Positions 55,021-63,708 are shown, counted from the stretch's first letter. The stretch: DNA of 64,000 nt from Isobaculum melis (GCF_900111355.1 NZ_FOHA01000008.1:47999-111998); one strand, 5' to 3'. Notes: a model not told the origin generated them from the letters alone. A program made the numbers and translations.

Positions 55021-55388
55021 ATATTCTCCTTTTTTATAAATAGTTATAGATTTACTTTAGTATATTTTTTTAGAAATAACTAGTATAAATAATTATTCAT
55101 GTTATCTATTGATAGTATATCATTTGAATATAATCAAGGAATATGCTTAGTTATCTATTTTATTTTTTTTTGATAAATGCATAAAAAAATAAAAGGAATA
55201 ATGGCTTGTAATGTGTTATTATTGGTTTTGGGTCAGATGGAACGTATTTTGAATTTAAAAGAAATGGCTCAAGTTAAATCCGTTTCTTAGAAAAGATATG
55301 TTCTGATTAAATAGTTTTAAATGGTAATTCCGCTAATGCGACAATTATTTTAAAATAGGTAACAGTGATAATAAAGGAGAGGATGCTC
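55021..55388. other. Divergent promoter region of regulator and WxL operon
   Basis: Very AT-rich, with no gene. It must contain both promoters. Inverted or near-inverted AT motifs (AGTATATT, ATAGTATAT) around 55060-55125 are possible regulator sites. Confidence 0.5.
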
Positions 55389-57545
55389 ATGAAAAAAAAG
55401 GTTACATATGTTGTTTTGTTATTTTTATTCAGTAGTATGATGAACCATCTGTCATTTGCTGAAATTGCAGATCAGAATAACAATGACATTTCTGAAATTA
55501 AACCTTCCGAAAGTAATACGGAAATAGAGCAGCAAGACAAGTTATCAAATAATAAAAACGAAAATGATCTAAATAATGAACAAGATAGTTCATTAGATAC
55601 ATCCATTTCAGATTCAGAAGTACATAATCAGGAAGAAGATCCTATATTAGAAGAAAAGCCTTTATTAGAAGAAGCGATTCAATCAGAAGAATTTTCACGG
55701 GTTCCAAATCAAAGATTAGATCCGTCGATTCCTCTAGAATATTCTCCTTTAAACACCTTAATCACACATGAGGGAAATGCTGTTGATAATAGTGATTTAA
55801 ACCTTCCAGAAAATACAGTTGTATTAGAGTTTAACGACAATACAAGAATGTTATTAAATGGAATGCCTTTAGATTACGAAACTGAAATAAAAATTGGAGA
55901 TATTTATAGATTTGAAAATGTTGGAGAATATAAAGGAAAAAAACTTATTGTAGAATGGACTGTTGAGTCACGTAATGAAGCGCCCAACCGATATTTTGAT
56001 ATGAGTATTTATCCAGTTGGGCATGAGATGCCTTCAGAAGGTATCATTACTAAACTGTTTCGAAATCAACAAATAAAATATTCACAAAAAGTTTATGATA
56101 TGTTAGGCAACGAATTAGATATTTATTGCTTAATCCCTTATAAAATCACGGAGAATTTTTACTTGGAATTTAATAAAGATGATATTCTAAGAACTTTTTC
56201 ATTACCTGATAATTTGTATAGTTATGAGGAGACTCCAACAACTTTTACACTTAGACGAAATACTGTCGGTGGACGTGAAGAGATTTATTTGTTAACCAAA
56301 CCAAATATGAGCTGGAGCGTTACGGCATCACCTGAAATGGAGGCCCCTCCTGAGGAGTTGGGACAAATTGGCGGTTATGGGATTGTTCAAACCTTTGAGC
56401 ATAGTTTTTTTACACCAGCACCTTATGAAAAGCTAACAATTACTGGAGGAATTAATACTCCTAATATGAAAGCTGAATATACCGTTGGACAAGTGCTACC
56501 TCAGCAAACAAGTAAAAATCTCTATCTAAATGGTTATGAAATGAATTTAAAAGTTGATGAAATTCTTAAGCTATCAGCCAATGATGTTGAAAAATTAGAG
56601 ATAAAAAATGATAAGGGCGAAAATATGACCGCTCATTTCACCCTAACATTAGGGACTGAACACAATATTATCATTGCAACAACAAAAGAACAGCTACAGA
56701 CAATGGAATACCAAAATTTAAGTATTGATTTAATACTAGATGTAGATGCTTATTCAGAAAAAGTTACTGATTATTTATCGGGAGATTCTTTAATCATTCC
56801 AATCAATGGATCACACAGTCAAAATTTTGAAAGTGTAACTGCTAATGCTACAGTGAAATATGCAGCTGTTCCAAGTGGAGAAGGAATTCCAACGACTGTT
56901 TCAATAGGTAGTAGTACAGATGATTTGATTCTTCCTGAACTAGTAGGAAAATTAACGAGTTCATTTCCTAATGATACGATTACAGTAGTTGGTGTTGTAG
57001 AACGTAAAGAATTTTTAGCGCTTGGAGAAACAACAATAGAAGTGACAATCAAAAGTAAGCTGTCTTCTATTGAAGTCACAGTCCAAGTACCTATTACTGT
57101 GATACAAGGAGAACTGACACTTGAAGAAGCACCTCTTCAAATTGTTTTTAAAGATTTGAAAATCAAAACAGTTCCTAAAGATTACTATCCGTTACCAATG
57201 ACGGAATCTTTAAAAATTAAAGACACACGTTATCAAAAGCAAAAATGGACATTAAAAGTTGCAATGAGTGAATCATTACATTATGGAACGACTCAAGAAC
57301 CCCTAGATGGGGGCATAATGTATCAATTTGAAGATGGCACTTCTAAAGAGCTGTCTGAAAGTCCGATAGATATCGCGATACACACAAATATAGATAATAC
57401 AAATTATGATGTATCAGCAGGTTGGTTTGAACAGACTGTTTGGAAAAATGGCTTCTACTTACATGTTAAGCCAGGAAATGTCAAAGCAGGTCAATATAAA
57501 GGTTCGATGAAGTGGACATTAGCAGATGTTCCAGCGAATGAATAA
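55389..57545 (+). CDS. Large WxL domain surface protein
   Basis: A 718-residue secreted protein. The signal peptide (MKKKVTYVVLLFLFSSMMNH to about residue 26) is followed by an acidic, Ser/Glu/Asn-rich stretch (about 30-115), several beta-rich domains, and a C-terminal WxL domain. That domain has the first motif QKWTLKV near residue 620 and the closing motif WTLADVPANE at the very end. WxL domains bind peptidoglycan non-covalently. It is the first gene of the surface operon; ATG 55389 follows AAAGGAGAGG. Confidence 0.88.
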   Translation: MKKKVTYVVLLFLFSSMMNHLSFAEIADQNNNDISEIKPSESNTEIEQQDKLSNNKNENDLNNEQDSSLDTSISDSEVHNQEEDPILEEKPLLEEAIQSEEFSRVPNQRLDPSIPLEYSPLNTLITHEGNAVDNSDLNLPENTVVLEFNDNTRMLLNGMPLDYETEIKIGDIYRFENVGEYKGKKLIVEWTVESRNEAPNRYFDMSIYPVGHEMPSEGIITKLFRNQQIKYSQKVYDMLGNELDIYCLIPYKITENFYLEFNKDDILRTFSLPDNLYSYEETPTTFTLRRNTVGGREEIYLLTKPNMSWSVTASPEMEAPPEELGQIGGYGIVQTFEHSFFTPAPYEKLTITGGINTPNMKAEYTVGQVLPQQTSKNLYLNGYEMNLKVDEILKLSANDVEKLEIKNDKGENMTAHFTLTLGTEHNIIIATTKEQLQTMEYQNLSIDLILDVDAYSEKVTDYLSGDSLIIPINGSHSQNFESVTANATVKYAAVPSGEGIPTTVSIGSSTDDLILPELVGKLTSSFPNDTITVVGVVERKEFLALGETTIEVTIKSKLSSIEVTVQVPITVIQGELTLEEAPLQIVFKDLKIKTVPKDYYPLPMTESLKIKDTRYQKQKWTLKVAMSESLHYGTTQEPLDGGIMYQFEDGTSKELSESPIDIAIHTNIDNTNYDVSAGWFEQTVWKNGFYLHVKPGNVKAGQYKGSMKWTLADVPANE

Positions 57546-57561
57546 GGGAGTGTGTGACAGT

Positions 57562-57909
57562 TTGAAAAAAAATAAAATGAGCTTCATTTTTATTTCAATA
57601 GGATTAATCTTTCTACTGTTTGTTCCTTTAAGATTAATTGAAGCTTCTGAAGATATTGAATATCGTAGTAGGATTGAAATTGGTTTTTATGGTAAATATG
57701 AACCTGAAACTGAATCCAAACCAGATTATTCTATTGATTATTCAGAAGTAATCCCATTAACACGCTCGCAAGAAATTCTCCCTTCAACAGGAGAAAAAAA
57801 TTCCGGTTATTTAATGGTTATTGGCCTAACAATTGTTGGTTCAATACTATTGATAAATATAAAACAAAAAGTATCTAGGAGGAACGAAGAAAATGAAAAA
57901 AATAGTTAA
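57562..57909 (+). CDS. Short LPxTG-anchored protein of the WxL operon
   Basis: A 115-residue protein with an N-terminal signal segment (FIFISIGLIFLLFVPL), a short ectodomain (about 30-75), the sortase motif LPSTG at residue about 75, a membrane helix (YLMVIGLTIVGSILL) and a basic tail (RRNEENEKN). It starts with TTG at 57562, supported by AAGGGAGTG. Such small LPxTG proteins are regular members of WxL loci. Its end overlaps the next WxL gene by 17 bases. Confidence 0.83.
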   Translation: MKKNKMSFIFISIGLIFLLFVPLRLIEASEDIEYRSRIEIGFYGKYEPETESKPDYSIDYSEVIPLTRSQEILPSTGEKNSGYLMVIGLTIVGSILLINIKQKVSRRNEENEKNS

Positions 57910-58699
57910 AAATAGTGCGTTAGTAACATTAGCTTTACTGGTACTATCAAATAGTACACAAGCAGTTTTTGCAGATGAGACTGTGATAGATAAAAGCTAT
58001 AACAGTAATGCGGTTGTTGAGTTTGAGGCGGATACAGAGTCTACAGGTCCAGTTGATCCATTAGATCCAGATCCTAATAACCCTGTAGATCCTTTTGATC
58101 CAACCAATCCACCAACATATGAACCAGATCCTGGTACAGGTGGTCCTTTAGGGATTGATTTTGCTTCATCTATTGATTTTGGTTCAAATAAAATAACATC
58201 TAAAGATGTTACATATTATGCTAATCCACAATATTACTTTAATGCAGATAAAACTGGTCCAGATTTGACTAGACCTCGTCCTAACTATATCCAAGTTTCT
58301 GATAAACGTGGAACAAATGCTGGTTGGACTTTAACTGTTAAACAAAATGGTCAACTAACAAATGAAGAAACACAAAATAGTGTTTTAACATCAGCAGCGA
58401 TTACATTAGCGAACGGTTCTGCTGTTTCTAATGTGGAAGGTGTTATTGCACCAACTACTTATGAAGTTGAATTAAATCCAAATGGTGATAGTGCTAAAGT
58501 TATGGCCGCAGCTAAAGGAAATGGTAGTGGTACATGGGTTGATTTATTTGGTACTGTAGAAGATATTCAAGACGGTGAAGAAACAGTTAAGAAAAATAAA
58601 TCTGTGTCATTATTCATTCCAGGAACTACACCAATTGATGCAGTGAAATATTCAACATCATTAACATGGACATTAGCTTCAACACCAAATAACGAATAA
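57893..58699 (+). CDS. WxL domain surface protein
   Basis: A 268-residue secreted protein. The signal peptide (LVTLALLVLSNSTQAVFA) is followed by a Pro/Asp-rich linker (GPVDPLDPDPNNPVDPFD), then the WxL domain from about 80 with GWTLTVKQNGQ and the closing WTLASTPNNE. Most residues between match the downstream WxL protein in layout, so the two arose by duplication. AGGAGG lies within the end of the previous gene. Confidence 0.92.
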   Translation: MKKIVKNSALVTLALLVLSNSTQAVFADETVIDKSYNSNAVVEFEADTESTGPVDPLDPDPNNPVDPFDPTNPPTYEPDPGTGGPLGIDFASSIDFGSNKITSKDVTYYANPQYYFNADKTGPDLTRPRPNYIQVSDKRGTNAGWTLTVKQNGQLTNEETQNSVLTSAAITLANGSAVSNVEGVIAPTTYEVELNPNGDSAKVMAAAKGNGSGTWVDLFGTVEDIQDGEETVKKNKSVSLFIPGTTPIDAVKYSTSLTWTLASTPNNE

Positions 58700-58721
58700 G
58701 AACTGAAAAGGGGTAATAAAA

Positions 58722-59513
58722 ATGAAAAAATTTAAAATCATGACATTAAGCGCATTATTATTAAGCGCAGTTGTTTTAGGAAATAGCACAAATACATTTG
58801 CAGCTGAGGAAACACCAAAAACTAGAAATACAGATGCAGTGACAAACTTTACAGCAAATGAAGAGAAAACTGAACCAACTGATCCAACTGATCCAGGTAA
58901 ACCAATTAAACCAGTAGATCCAACTGATCCTGATAAACCAATCGAGCCAGGAACAGATGGCCCGTTAAGTTTAGACTATGCTTCTGCTCTTGATTTTGGT
59001 TCAAACAAAATTTCAACTAAAGATGAAGTCTATAAAGCAAAAGCACAAAAATTAGAAGATGGTCGTTTTGTACCAAACTTTGCCCAAGTATCTGATACTC
59101 GTGGTACATTAAAAGGGTGGACATTAGGCGTTAAACAAAATGGTCAATTTGTTTCAACTTCTGGAAAAGTTTTAACAGGTGCTGAAATCAAATTTTCAAA
59201 TGGTACATTAGCAAGTATTTCAGAATCAACTGCACCAGGAACTGTGAAAGCAGCATTTAGTTTAACTCCAGATGGCACAGGTGTTGTTGACAAAATTGTT
59301 GAAGCAGCTGATGGACAAGGTGGGGGAACTTGGTCGTATCTTTTTGGTGATGTAGCAGGTATCACTGAAGCACTAAATGATGATGGTAGTAAAGCAGGTT
59401 ATTCTGTAACTGATAGCATTACATTATCAGTGCCAGGTACTACAGATAAGTTAGCAGAATCTTATTCAACATCATTAACATGGACACTATCTAGTCTTCC
59501 AGCAAATGAATAA
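58722..59513 (+). CDS. WxL domain surface protein (second copy)
   Basis: A 263-residue secreted protein with the same plan as its upstream neighbour: signal peptide (IMTLSALLLSAVVLGNSTNT), a Pro/Asp/Lys linker (PTDPTDPGKPIKPVDPTD) and a WxL domain with GWTLGVKQNGQF and the end WTLSSLPANE. AAAAGGGG precedes the ATG. A hairpin without a T run separates it from the DUF916 gene. Confidence 0.92.
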   Translation: MKKFKIMTLSALLLSAVVLGNSTNTFAAEETPKTRNTDAVTNFTANEEKTEPTDPTDPGKPIKPVDPTDPDKPIEPGTDGPLSLDYASALDFGSNKISTKDEVYKAKAQKLEDGRFVPNFAQVSDTRGTLKGWTLGVKQNGQFVSTSGKVLTGAEIKFSNGTLASISESTAPGTVKAAFSLTPDGTGVVDKIVEAADGQGGGTWSYLFGDVAGITEALNDDGSKAGYSVTDSITLSVPGTTDKLAESYSTSLTWTLSSLPANE

Positions 59514-59522
59514 TTAAACTTT

Positions 59523-59554
59523 ACAGGAATATGCCGATTGAGGCGTATTCCTGT
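59523..59554 (+). terminator. Intercistronic hairpin after second WxL gene
   Basis: ACAGGAATATGCC pairs with GGCGTATTCCTGT (one wobble). No T run follows, so it is more likely a processing or stability element than a full terminator. Confidence 0.5.
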
Positions 59555-59587
59555 ATCTGACTTTCAAAAGGGAATGGGAAAATCAAA

Positions 59588-60688
59588 ATGAAAAAAATAT
59601 ATCAATTAATCGTTATCACATTTGCTGCTATATTTTGTCTAATAGCAGGTACAACTTATGGACATGTAGCTGCATCGGAATTAAATTTTAGCGTTATACC
59701 AGTTATTCCAGAGAATCAGCAGGATAAACAAAAAACCTACTATGATTTACAGGTTACCCCTCTTACAGAGCAAACTTTAACGATTCAGTTAAAAAATGCG
59801 ACAGATAAAGAAGTGACTGTTATTCCAACGATTAAAACAGCGACAACTAATCTAAATGGGGTTGTGGAATATGGTGTGTCAAATAGTGAACCAGATGATA
59901 CAATTCAATATCGCATTGAAGATTTAGTTAAAAGCATAGAAGAAGAAGTCACAATTCCAGCAAAAGGAACTGCTGATTTACACCTAACGGTAAGCATACC
60001 CAAAGAAGCATTTGATGGAATTTTGGCCGGTGGAATTACTTTGGAACAAAAAGAAACGACTGAAAATAAACAAGAAAAGCAGGACAAAGAAGAAGCAAGT
60101 TTATCTATCGAAAACCAATATGCGTATGTAGTTGCTATTGTTTTGAATGAAAATGATCAGCCAGTTGCATCTGAATTAAAATTAAAAAATGTCATTGCTG
60201 AACAAATTAATAACCGAAATGTTATTTCTGCGACTTTACAAAATACAAAACCTAAATTTCAGAATAAGCTATTAGTAAAAGCTAGTGTAACTGAAAAAGG
60301 GAAAAAAGAAATTGTTTATGAGTCTGAAACCTCAGACATGCAAATGGCGCCTAATTCTTCATTTGCTTATCCCATTAAATTAAATGGGGAAGCTTTGAAA
60401 GCTGGTAAGTATACATTAGATTTAGTTGCAGAGTCTAAAGGTGAAACATGGCATTTCACTGAAGATTTTGAAATAACTAAAGACGAAGCAGATACACTAA
60501 ACAAACAAGATGTAACCATCAAGAAAGAAGATTCAAATCTCTATCTTATCGTTGGTGGTATACTAGCACTGCTAGCTGTTGCTATTGTATTGTATATCCT
60601 TAGAAAAAAATTTAAAGAAAAAAATCGAGAAGTAGAAAAACTTCGTCATGAAATAAATGGTGAATCTAGATCTCGTAGAAAAAAATAA
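59588..60688 (+). CDS. DUF916/DUF3324 surface protein of the WxL operon
   Basis: A 366-residue membrane-anchored protein. A signal peptide (QLIVITFAAIFCLIAG) leads to DUF916 (about 30-155, with LNFSVIPVIPENQ and YYDLQVTP) and DUF3324 (about 170-305, with VVAIVLNEND). A membrane helix (LIVGGILALLAVAIVLYIL) and a basic tail follow. Such proteins bind WxL partners and peptidoglycan. It ends the operon. Confidence 0.92.
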   Translation: MKKIYQLIVITFAAIFCLIAGTTYGHVAASELNFSVIPVIPENQQDKQKTYYDLQVTPLTEQTLTIQLKNATDKEVTVIPTIKTATTNLNGVVEYGVSNSEPDDTIQYRIEDLVKSIEEEVTIPAKGTADLHLTVSIPKEAFDGILAGGITLEQKETTENKQEKQDKEEASLSIENQYAYVVAIVLNENDQPVASELKLKNVIAEQINNRNVISATLQNTKPKFQNKLLVKASVTEKGKKEIVYESETSDMQMAPNSSFAYPIKLNGEALKAGKYTLDLVAESKGETWHFTEDFEITKDEADTLNKQDVTIKKEDSNLYLIVGGILALLAVAIVLYILRKKFKEKNREVEKLRHEINGESRSRRKK

Positions 60689-60710
60689 ACTGATAAGAAA
60701 ATCATTCTAA

Positions 60711-60762
60711 TTAGGTCGTGTCTGAAAAATTCGGATGCCACTGTAGTTGTCAGACACGGACT
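60711..60762 (+). repeat. Deleted relative of the 31.1-kb element
   Basis: TTAGGTCGTGTCTGA pairs with the right side TCAGACACGGACTAG. The middle (AAAATTCGGATGCCAC) is the reverse complement of the left part of the element at 31053-31090. It forms a hairpin with a 9-bp core stem and a ~24-base loop. Confidence 0.65.
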
Positions 60763-60768
60763 AGATGA

Positions 60769-60807
60769 ATCGCTACTTTTTCTCAAGAGAAATTGTAGCG
60801 ATTTTTT
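60769..60807 (+). terminator. Terminator of the WxL operon
   Basis: ATCGCTAC pairs with GTAGCGAT and is followed by T residues; CTC/GAG pairs inside the loop. Confidence 0.8.
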
Positions 60808-60946
60808 TAATTTAAACAGCTAGCGGACATGGTTTAAGTTTTCCTTAAATCATTGAGTTCTGCTTATATAAACGCTATAATTATTGTTATATAACAGAAT
60901 GAGCATATATAATCAGATTTGAAAATTAAAGGAGAACAAAATAAAT

Positions 60947-61867
60947 ATGGCACTGATCAATACAATTAAAGGCTTTTTAATCGGCATTGCACTTGTGATA
61001 CCTGGCTTATCAGGAAGTATTTTTGCAGTTGTTGTTGGACTTTATGAAAAAATATTAGATGCAATTAACAACTTTAGACAAGACAAGAAAAAAGCGATTA
61101 AATTTTTATTCCCCATTGGAATTGGGGCAGCAATTGGCATTTTAGCTTCCACCAAAATCATTTTATGGGTCTGTGAAGCTTATCCTATCCAGTCTTACCT
61201 CTTTTTTGTTGGGCTCGTTATCGGTAGTATTCCCTTAGTTTTGAAAAAAATGAAGAAAATCCCCTTCAAGCCTGTTTACCTACTCGTTTCAGTAGCAGCA
61301 CTTGCAGGACTAACCTTGTTAACGAAACTCGGTGAAGGTGGCAGTGATGCCTATATTGCCATTCCCGCATTAGATAGCTTTGATGATGCCTTTGCGATGC
61401 TATTTGCAGGAGGCTTTTCAGTTTCGTTGATGTCGATACCAGGTGTCAGCGGGAGTATTATGCTGATGGTTATCAACCAATACGGCACTGTTTATCATGC
61501 AGTTGGCCAATCAGTTGATATGGTTGCCTATCTGATTAAAGGCAATTGGGAGGCCGCAAACGAAGCCTTTCGCTCCACACTACTCATCATCCCATTTATG
61601 GTTGGTTCGGTAGTAGGCATTATTTTAGTGGCAAAATTAATGGGGTATTTATTAAAACGCTATGAAGCACAAGTTTATTATGGTGTTGCAGGTGTGGTCG
61701 TTTCGGCAATTATTACTTTGTTTGAAACAGGCGTAGTAAAGTTTTGGCCAACAACTGGGAATATCGGAAGTCAGCTAGGATTAATTGTGATGGCAGTTGT
61801 CTGTGTAGTTGTAGGAATTGTCTGCACCATTTTCTTGGATTCTCCGGAAGAGAAAGAAACAGTATAG
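60947..61867 (+). CDS. DUF368 family membrane protein
   Basis: A 306-residue protein with about nine membrane segments. It has the DUF368 landmarks FLIGIALVIPGLSGSIFAVV at the N terminus and SLMSIPGVSGSIMLMVINQY in the middle, two related halves. Members are proposed to flip undecaprenyl phosphate across the membrane; that role is inferred from the family. AAAGGAGAA lies before the ATG. Confidence 0.92.
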   Translation: MALINTIKGFLIGIALVIPGLSGSIFAVVVGLYEKILDAINNFRQDKKKAIKFLFPIGIGAAIGILASTKIILWVCEAYPIQSYLFFVGLVIGSIPLVLKKMKKIPFKPVYLLVSVAALAGLTLLTKLGEGGSDAYIAIPALDSFDDAFAMLFAGGFSVSLMSIPGVSGSIMLMVINQYGTVYHAVGQSVDMVAYLIKGNWEAANEAFRSTLLIIPFMVGSVVGIILVAKLMGYLLKRYEAQVYYGVAGVVVSAIITLFETGVVKFWPTTGNIGSQLGLIVMAVVCVVVGIVCTIFLDSPEEKETV

Positions 61868-61886
61868 CTGCTGTTTCTTTTTTTAC
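61853..61886 (+). terminator. Terminator of the DUF368 gene
   Basis: AAAGAAACAG pairs with CTGTTTCTTT and a T run follows; it overlaps the stop codon. Confidence 0.8.
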
Positions 61887-61929
61887 ATAGGTTAAACTGA
61901 AAATGGAAATAGCCAAAGGAGAGAACAAG

Positions 61930-62817
61930 ATGAGCTACCAATTGATTGAAGATTATAAAGAAAATTTACAGCTAAAAGAGAGTTTTAATGAGCTAGCACA
62001 ACTAGTGTTCCAATTAGATTTTAAACCATGGTATCAGCGCGATGCATGGGGAGAAAATTATATCTGCTATTCATTTGCTGATGAAGGTAAGATTATTGCC
62101 AATGTCTCAGTACATAAAATGGATTTGAGCATAGCAGGTAAAGCCTATCACACGATTCAAATTGGAACGGTTATGACTCATCCAGATTACATTGGACAAG
62201 GATTAGCAAGGCAATTGATGGATTATGTAATTGGAAAATACGAGCCACTTTGCGACTTTATTTATTTGTTTGCAAATGATGAAGTCTTGGATTTTTATCC
62301 TAAATTTGGCTTTGCAAGAGTGAATGAATGGCGGGCTATACAGTTAGTCAATCAACCGAGGAAAGCAAAAACGAGTGAACTAAAGAAGCTATCAATTGAT
62401 CATCAGGAAGATTGGCTACTGTTAAAAGACTTTGTCAAAAATGCTCATTCACAAAAAGCAAATATAGAAGTTTTCCATAATACGCATTTGTTATTGTTTT
62501 ACTTTATTGTCGTTTTTAAAGATGCGATTTATTATATTGAAGCGTTAGATGTTATCGTTTTGTACAGCATCGAACAGGGGGACCTTCAATTATTTGATGT
62601 CATTGGGAAGGCAGAGGTTGATTTAAATGATGTCTTAGATGTGATTGTGGATAAAGGTGTGGAAAAGATTGTCTTTCATTTTATGCCCAACTTACCAACT
62701 GATGAATTTGAAACAAGTGAGATACTAGATTTAGATGATGTGCTGTTTGTTCGTGGAAGCGATGCAATGAATTTATTTAGTGGCGCTTTTATGTTTCCGG
62801 TGACTTCTCATGGATAG
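61930..62817 (+). CDS. GNAT family N-acetyltransferase
   Basis: A 295-residue protein with an N-terminal GNAT domain (residues about 1-150, acetyl-CoA loop MTHPDYIGQGLARQLMDYV, then FYPKFGFARVNEW) and a second domain of about 130 residues that may be a sterol-carrier-like or regulatory half. ATG 61930 follows AAAGGAGAG; the frame is open upstream from 61903. The substrate is unknown. Confidence 0.85.
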   Translation: MSYQLIEDYKENLQLKESFNELAQLVFQLDFKPWYQRDAWGENYICYSFADEGKIIANVSVHKMDLSIAGKAYHTIQIGTVMTHPDYIGQGLARQLMDYVIGKYEPLCDFIYLFANDEVLDFYPKFGFARVNEWRAIQLVNQPRKAKTSELKKLSIDHQEDWLLLKDFVKNAHSQKANIEVFHNTHLLLFYFIVVFKDAIYYIEALDVIVLYSIEQGDLQLFDVIGKAEVDLNDVLDVIVDKGVEKIVFHFMPNLPTDEFETSEILDLDDVLFVRGSDAMNLFSGAFMFPVTSHG

Positions 62818-62843
62818 GATGTACAAAGGCCAAAACAATACTT

Positions 62844-62876
62844 AAAGAGGTACTTTCCGTACCTCTTTATTTTCTT
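62844..62876. terminator. Convergent terminator
   Basis: AAAGAGGTAC pairs perfectly with GTACCTCTTT around TTTCC. It lies between the GNAT gene and the minus-strand helical protein gene; T-rich tails are present on both strands. Confidence 0.85.
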
Positions 62877-62880
62877 TAAC

Positions 62881-63156
62881 TTAACACTTAACTTTTCCTT
62901 TCGCCATCGTCAATCCAGTACTTGCCATATAAATATACTGCATCAAATACATCAACTCACTCACATCTTTCCCAGTCTCTGCTGTCCCCTCAGCGACTCC
63001 AATCTCATACCACAACTGATCCATTCCTTCTTTTGCTAATGCTAAGTATTCTTGTGCCTCGCGATTTTCCCCTTCTTCCAAATAATCCACTACAGTATAA
63101 CTATCATCAATCACTTTTCTCGACAATTCAATAATCCTTGCACCATTTTTTTTCAA
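62881..63156 (-). CDS. Small helical protein, unknown function
   Basis: A 91-residue, mostly helical protein (KKNGARIIELSRKVIDDSYT, later DVSELMYLMQYIYMASTGLT) with a Cys at its C terminus. There is no signal peptide. The TTG at 63156 is chosen as start because AGGAGG stands at proper distance; the ATG at 63174 would overlap that site. I do not recognise the family. It is divergent from the small RNA promoter at 63256. Confidence 0.65.
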   Translation of the reverse strand: MKKNGARIIELSRKVIDDSYTVVDYLEEGENREAQEYLALAKEGMDQLWYEIGVAEGTAETGKDVSELMYLMQYIYMASTGLTMAKGKVKC

Positions 63157-63255
63157 ACGAATTCCTCCTATCATTTTTGCGCATTCATAAAATAAAAAAC
63201 GATAATGGTCAACTATACCAATACCGTTTTCAATAGATACACCAAAGAACCCTTA

Positions 63256-63284
63256 TTGAAAAAATTCAAAAAATTAGGTACAAT
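63256..63284 (+). promoter_or_regulatory. Promoter of structured RNA copy 1
   Basis: TTGAAA (63256-63261) and TACAAT (63279-63284) are separated by 17 bp. The expected start (about 63291) is the first base of the 5' hairpin. Confidence 0.75.
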
Positions 63285-63290
63285 AAAGAA

Positions 63291-63397
63291 GCTAGTGCTT
63301 CGGTGCTGGCTATTGGCAACTTGTATAGGCAGTGTCTGCTGTTTATACAGGGCTTCATAGATTTGGTTTCCGCCAAGCTATGAAGTGCCATTTTTTT
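63291..63397 (+). ncRNA. Structured small RNA, copy 1 (family not recognised)
   Basis: Proposed fold: 5' hairpin GCTAGTGC-TTCG-GTGCTGGC (63291-63310). An outer stem TTGGCA (63313-63318) / TGCCA (63386-63390) closes two arms. One is CTTGTATA ... TATACAGG, capped by GGCAGTGTCTGC. The other is CTTCATAG / CTATGAAG with the loop GGTTTCCGCC. Seven T follow, so the RNA ends there. A second copy with matching structure but changed stems lies at 63602-63708. Confidence 0.75.
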
Positions 63398-63411
63398 ATG
63401 CTGTTTTTTAC

Positions 63412-63457
63412 TTCTATCCTGCGACTTAAAATATAATACTCAAAACGCAGGATAGAA
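63412..63457. repeat. 12-bp perfect inverted repeat between RNA copies
   Basis: TTCTATCCTGCG (63412-63423) and CGCAGGATAGAA (63446-63457) flank a 22-base AT-rich loop that contains TATAAT. The half TTCTATCCT also follows RNA copy 2, near 63731. Confidence 0.75.
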
Positions 63458-63459
63458 AA

Positions 63460-63491
63460 TAAAAAAGGCATTGAGAAAATATCCCAATACC
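63460..63491 (-). terminator. Minus-strand terminator between the RNA copies
   Basis: On the minus strand GGTATTG pairs with CAATGCC (with a G-U wobble) and is followed by six T. On the plus strand the same place is a C-A mismatch. So a minus-strand transcript should end here. Confidence 0.6.
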
Positions 63492-63561
63492 ATCATCAAT
63501 AATCTTTAAACAAAACCATAGCTAAATAAATATGCACCCAAAGAATGAACAAAAGTCCCAC

Positions 63562-63590
63562 TAGAAAACCTATCCATTGTTGAGTACATT
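63562..63590 (+). promoter_or_regulatory. Promoter of structured RNA copy 2
   Basis: TAGAAA (63562-63567) and TACATT (63585-63590) are 17 bp apart. The expected start (about 63598) is just before the 5' hairpin of copy 2. Confidence 0.6.
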
Positions 63591-63601
63591 ATTAAAAAGC
63601 T

Positions 63602-63708
63602 AACAAGCAATTGTTTGTGATTATTGGCAACTTGTTGGGCAGTGTCTGCTGTCTCTACAAGGCTTCTAAAGTTCGGTTTCCGCCAAACTTCGGAGTGCCA
63701 ATTTTTTA
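63602..63708 (+). ncRNA. Structured small RNA, copy 2 (family not recognised)
   Basis: The same plan as copy 1. The 5' hairpin is AACAA-GCAA-TTGTT (63602-63615). The outer stem is TTGGCA (63624-63629) / TGCCAA (63696-63701). The arm with GGCAGTGTCTGCTG is unchanged at the tip, with CTTGT/ACAAG below. The arm with loop GGTTTCCGCC is kept but has a changed stem. Six T follow. Stem sequences differ between the copies while pairing is kept. Confidence 0.75.
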
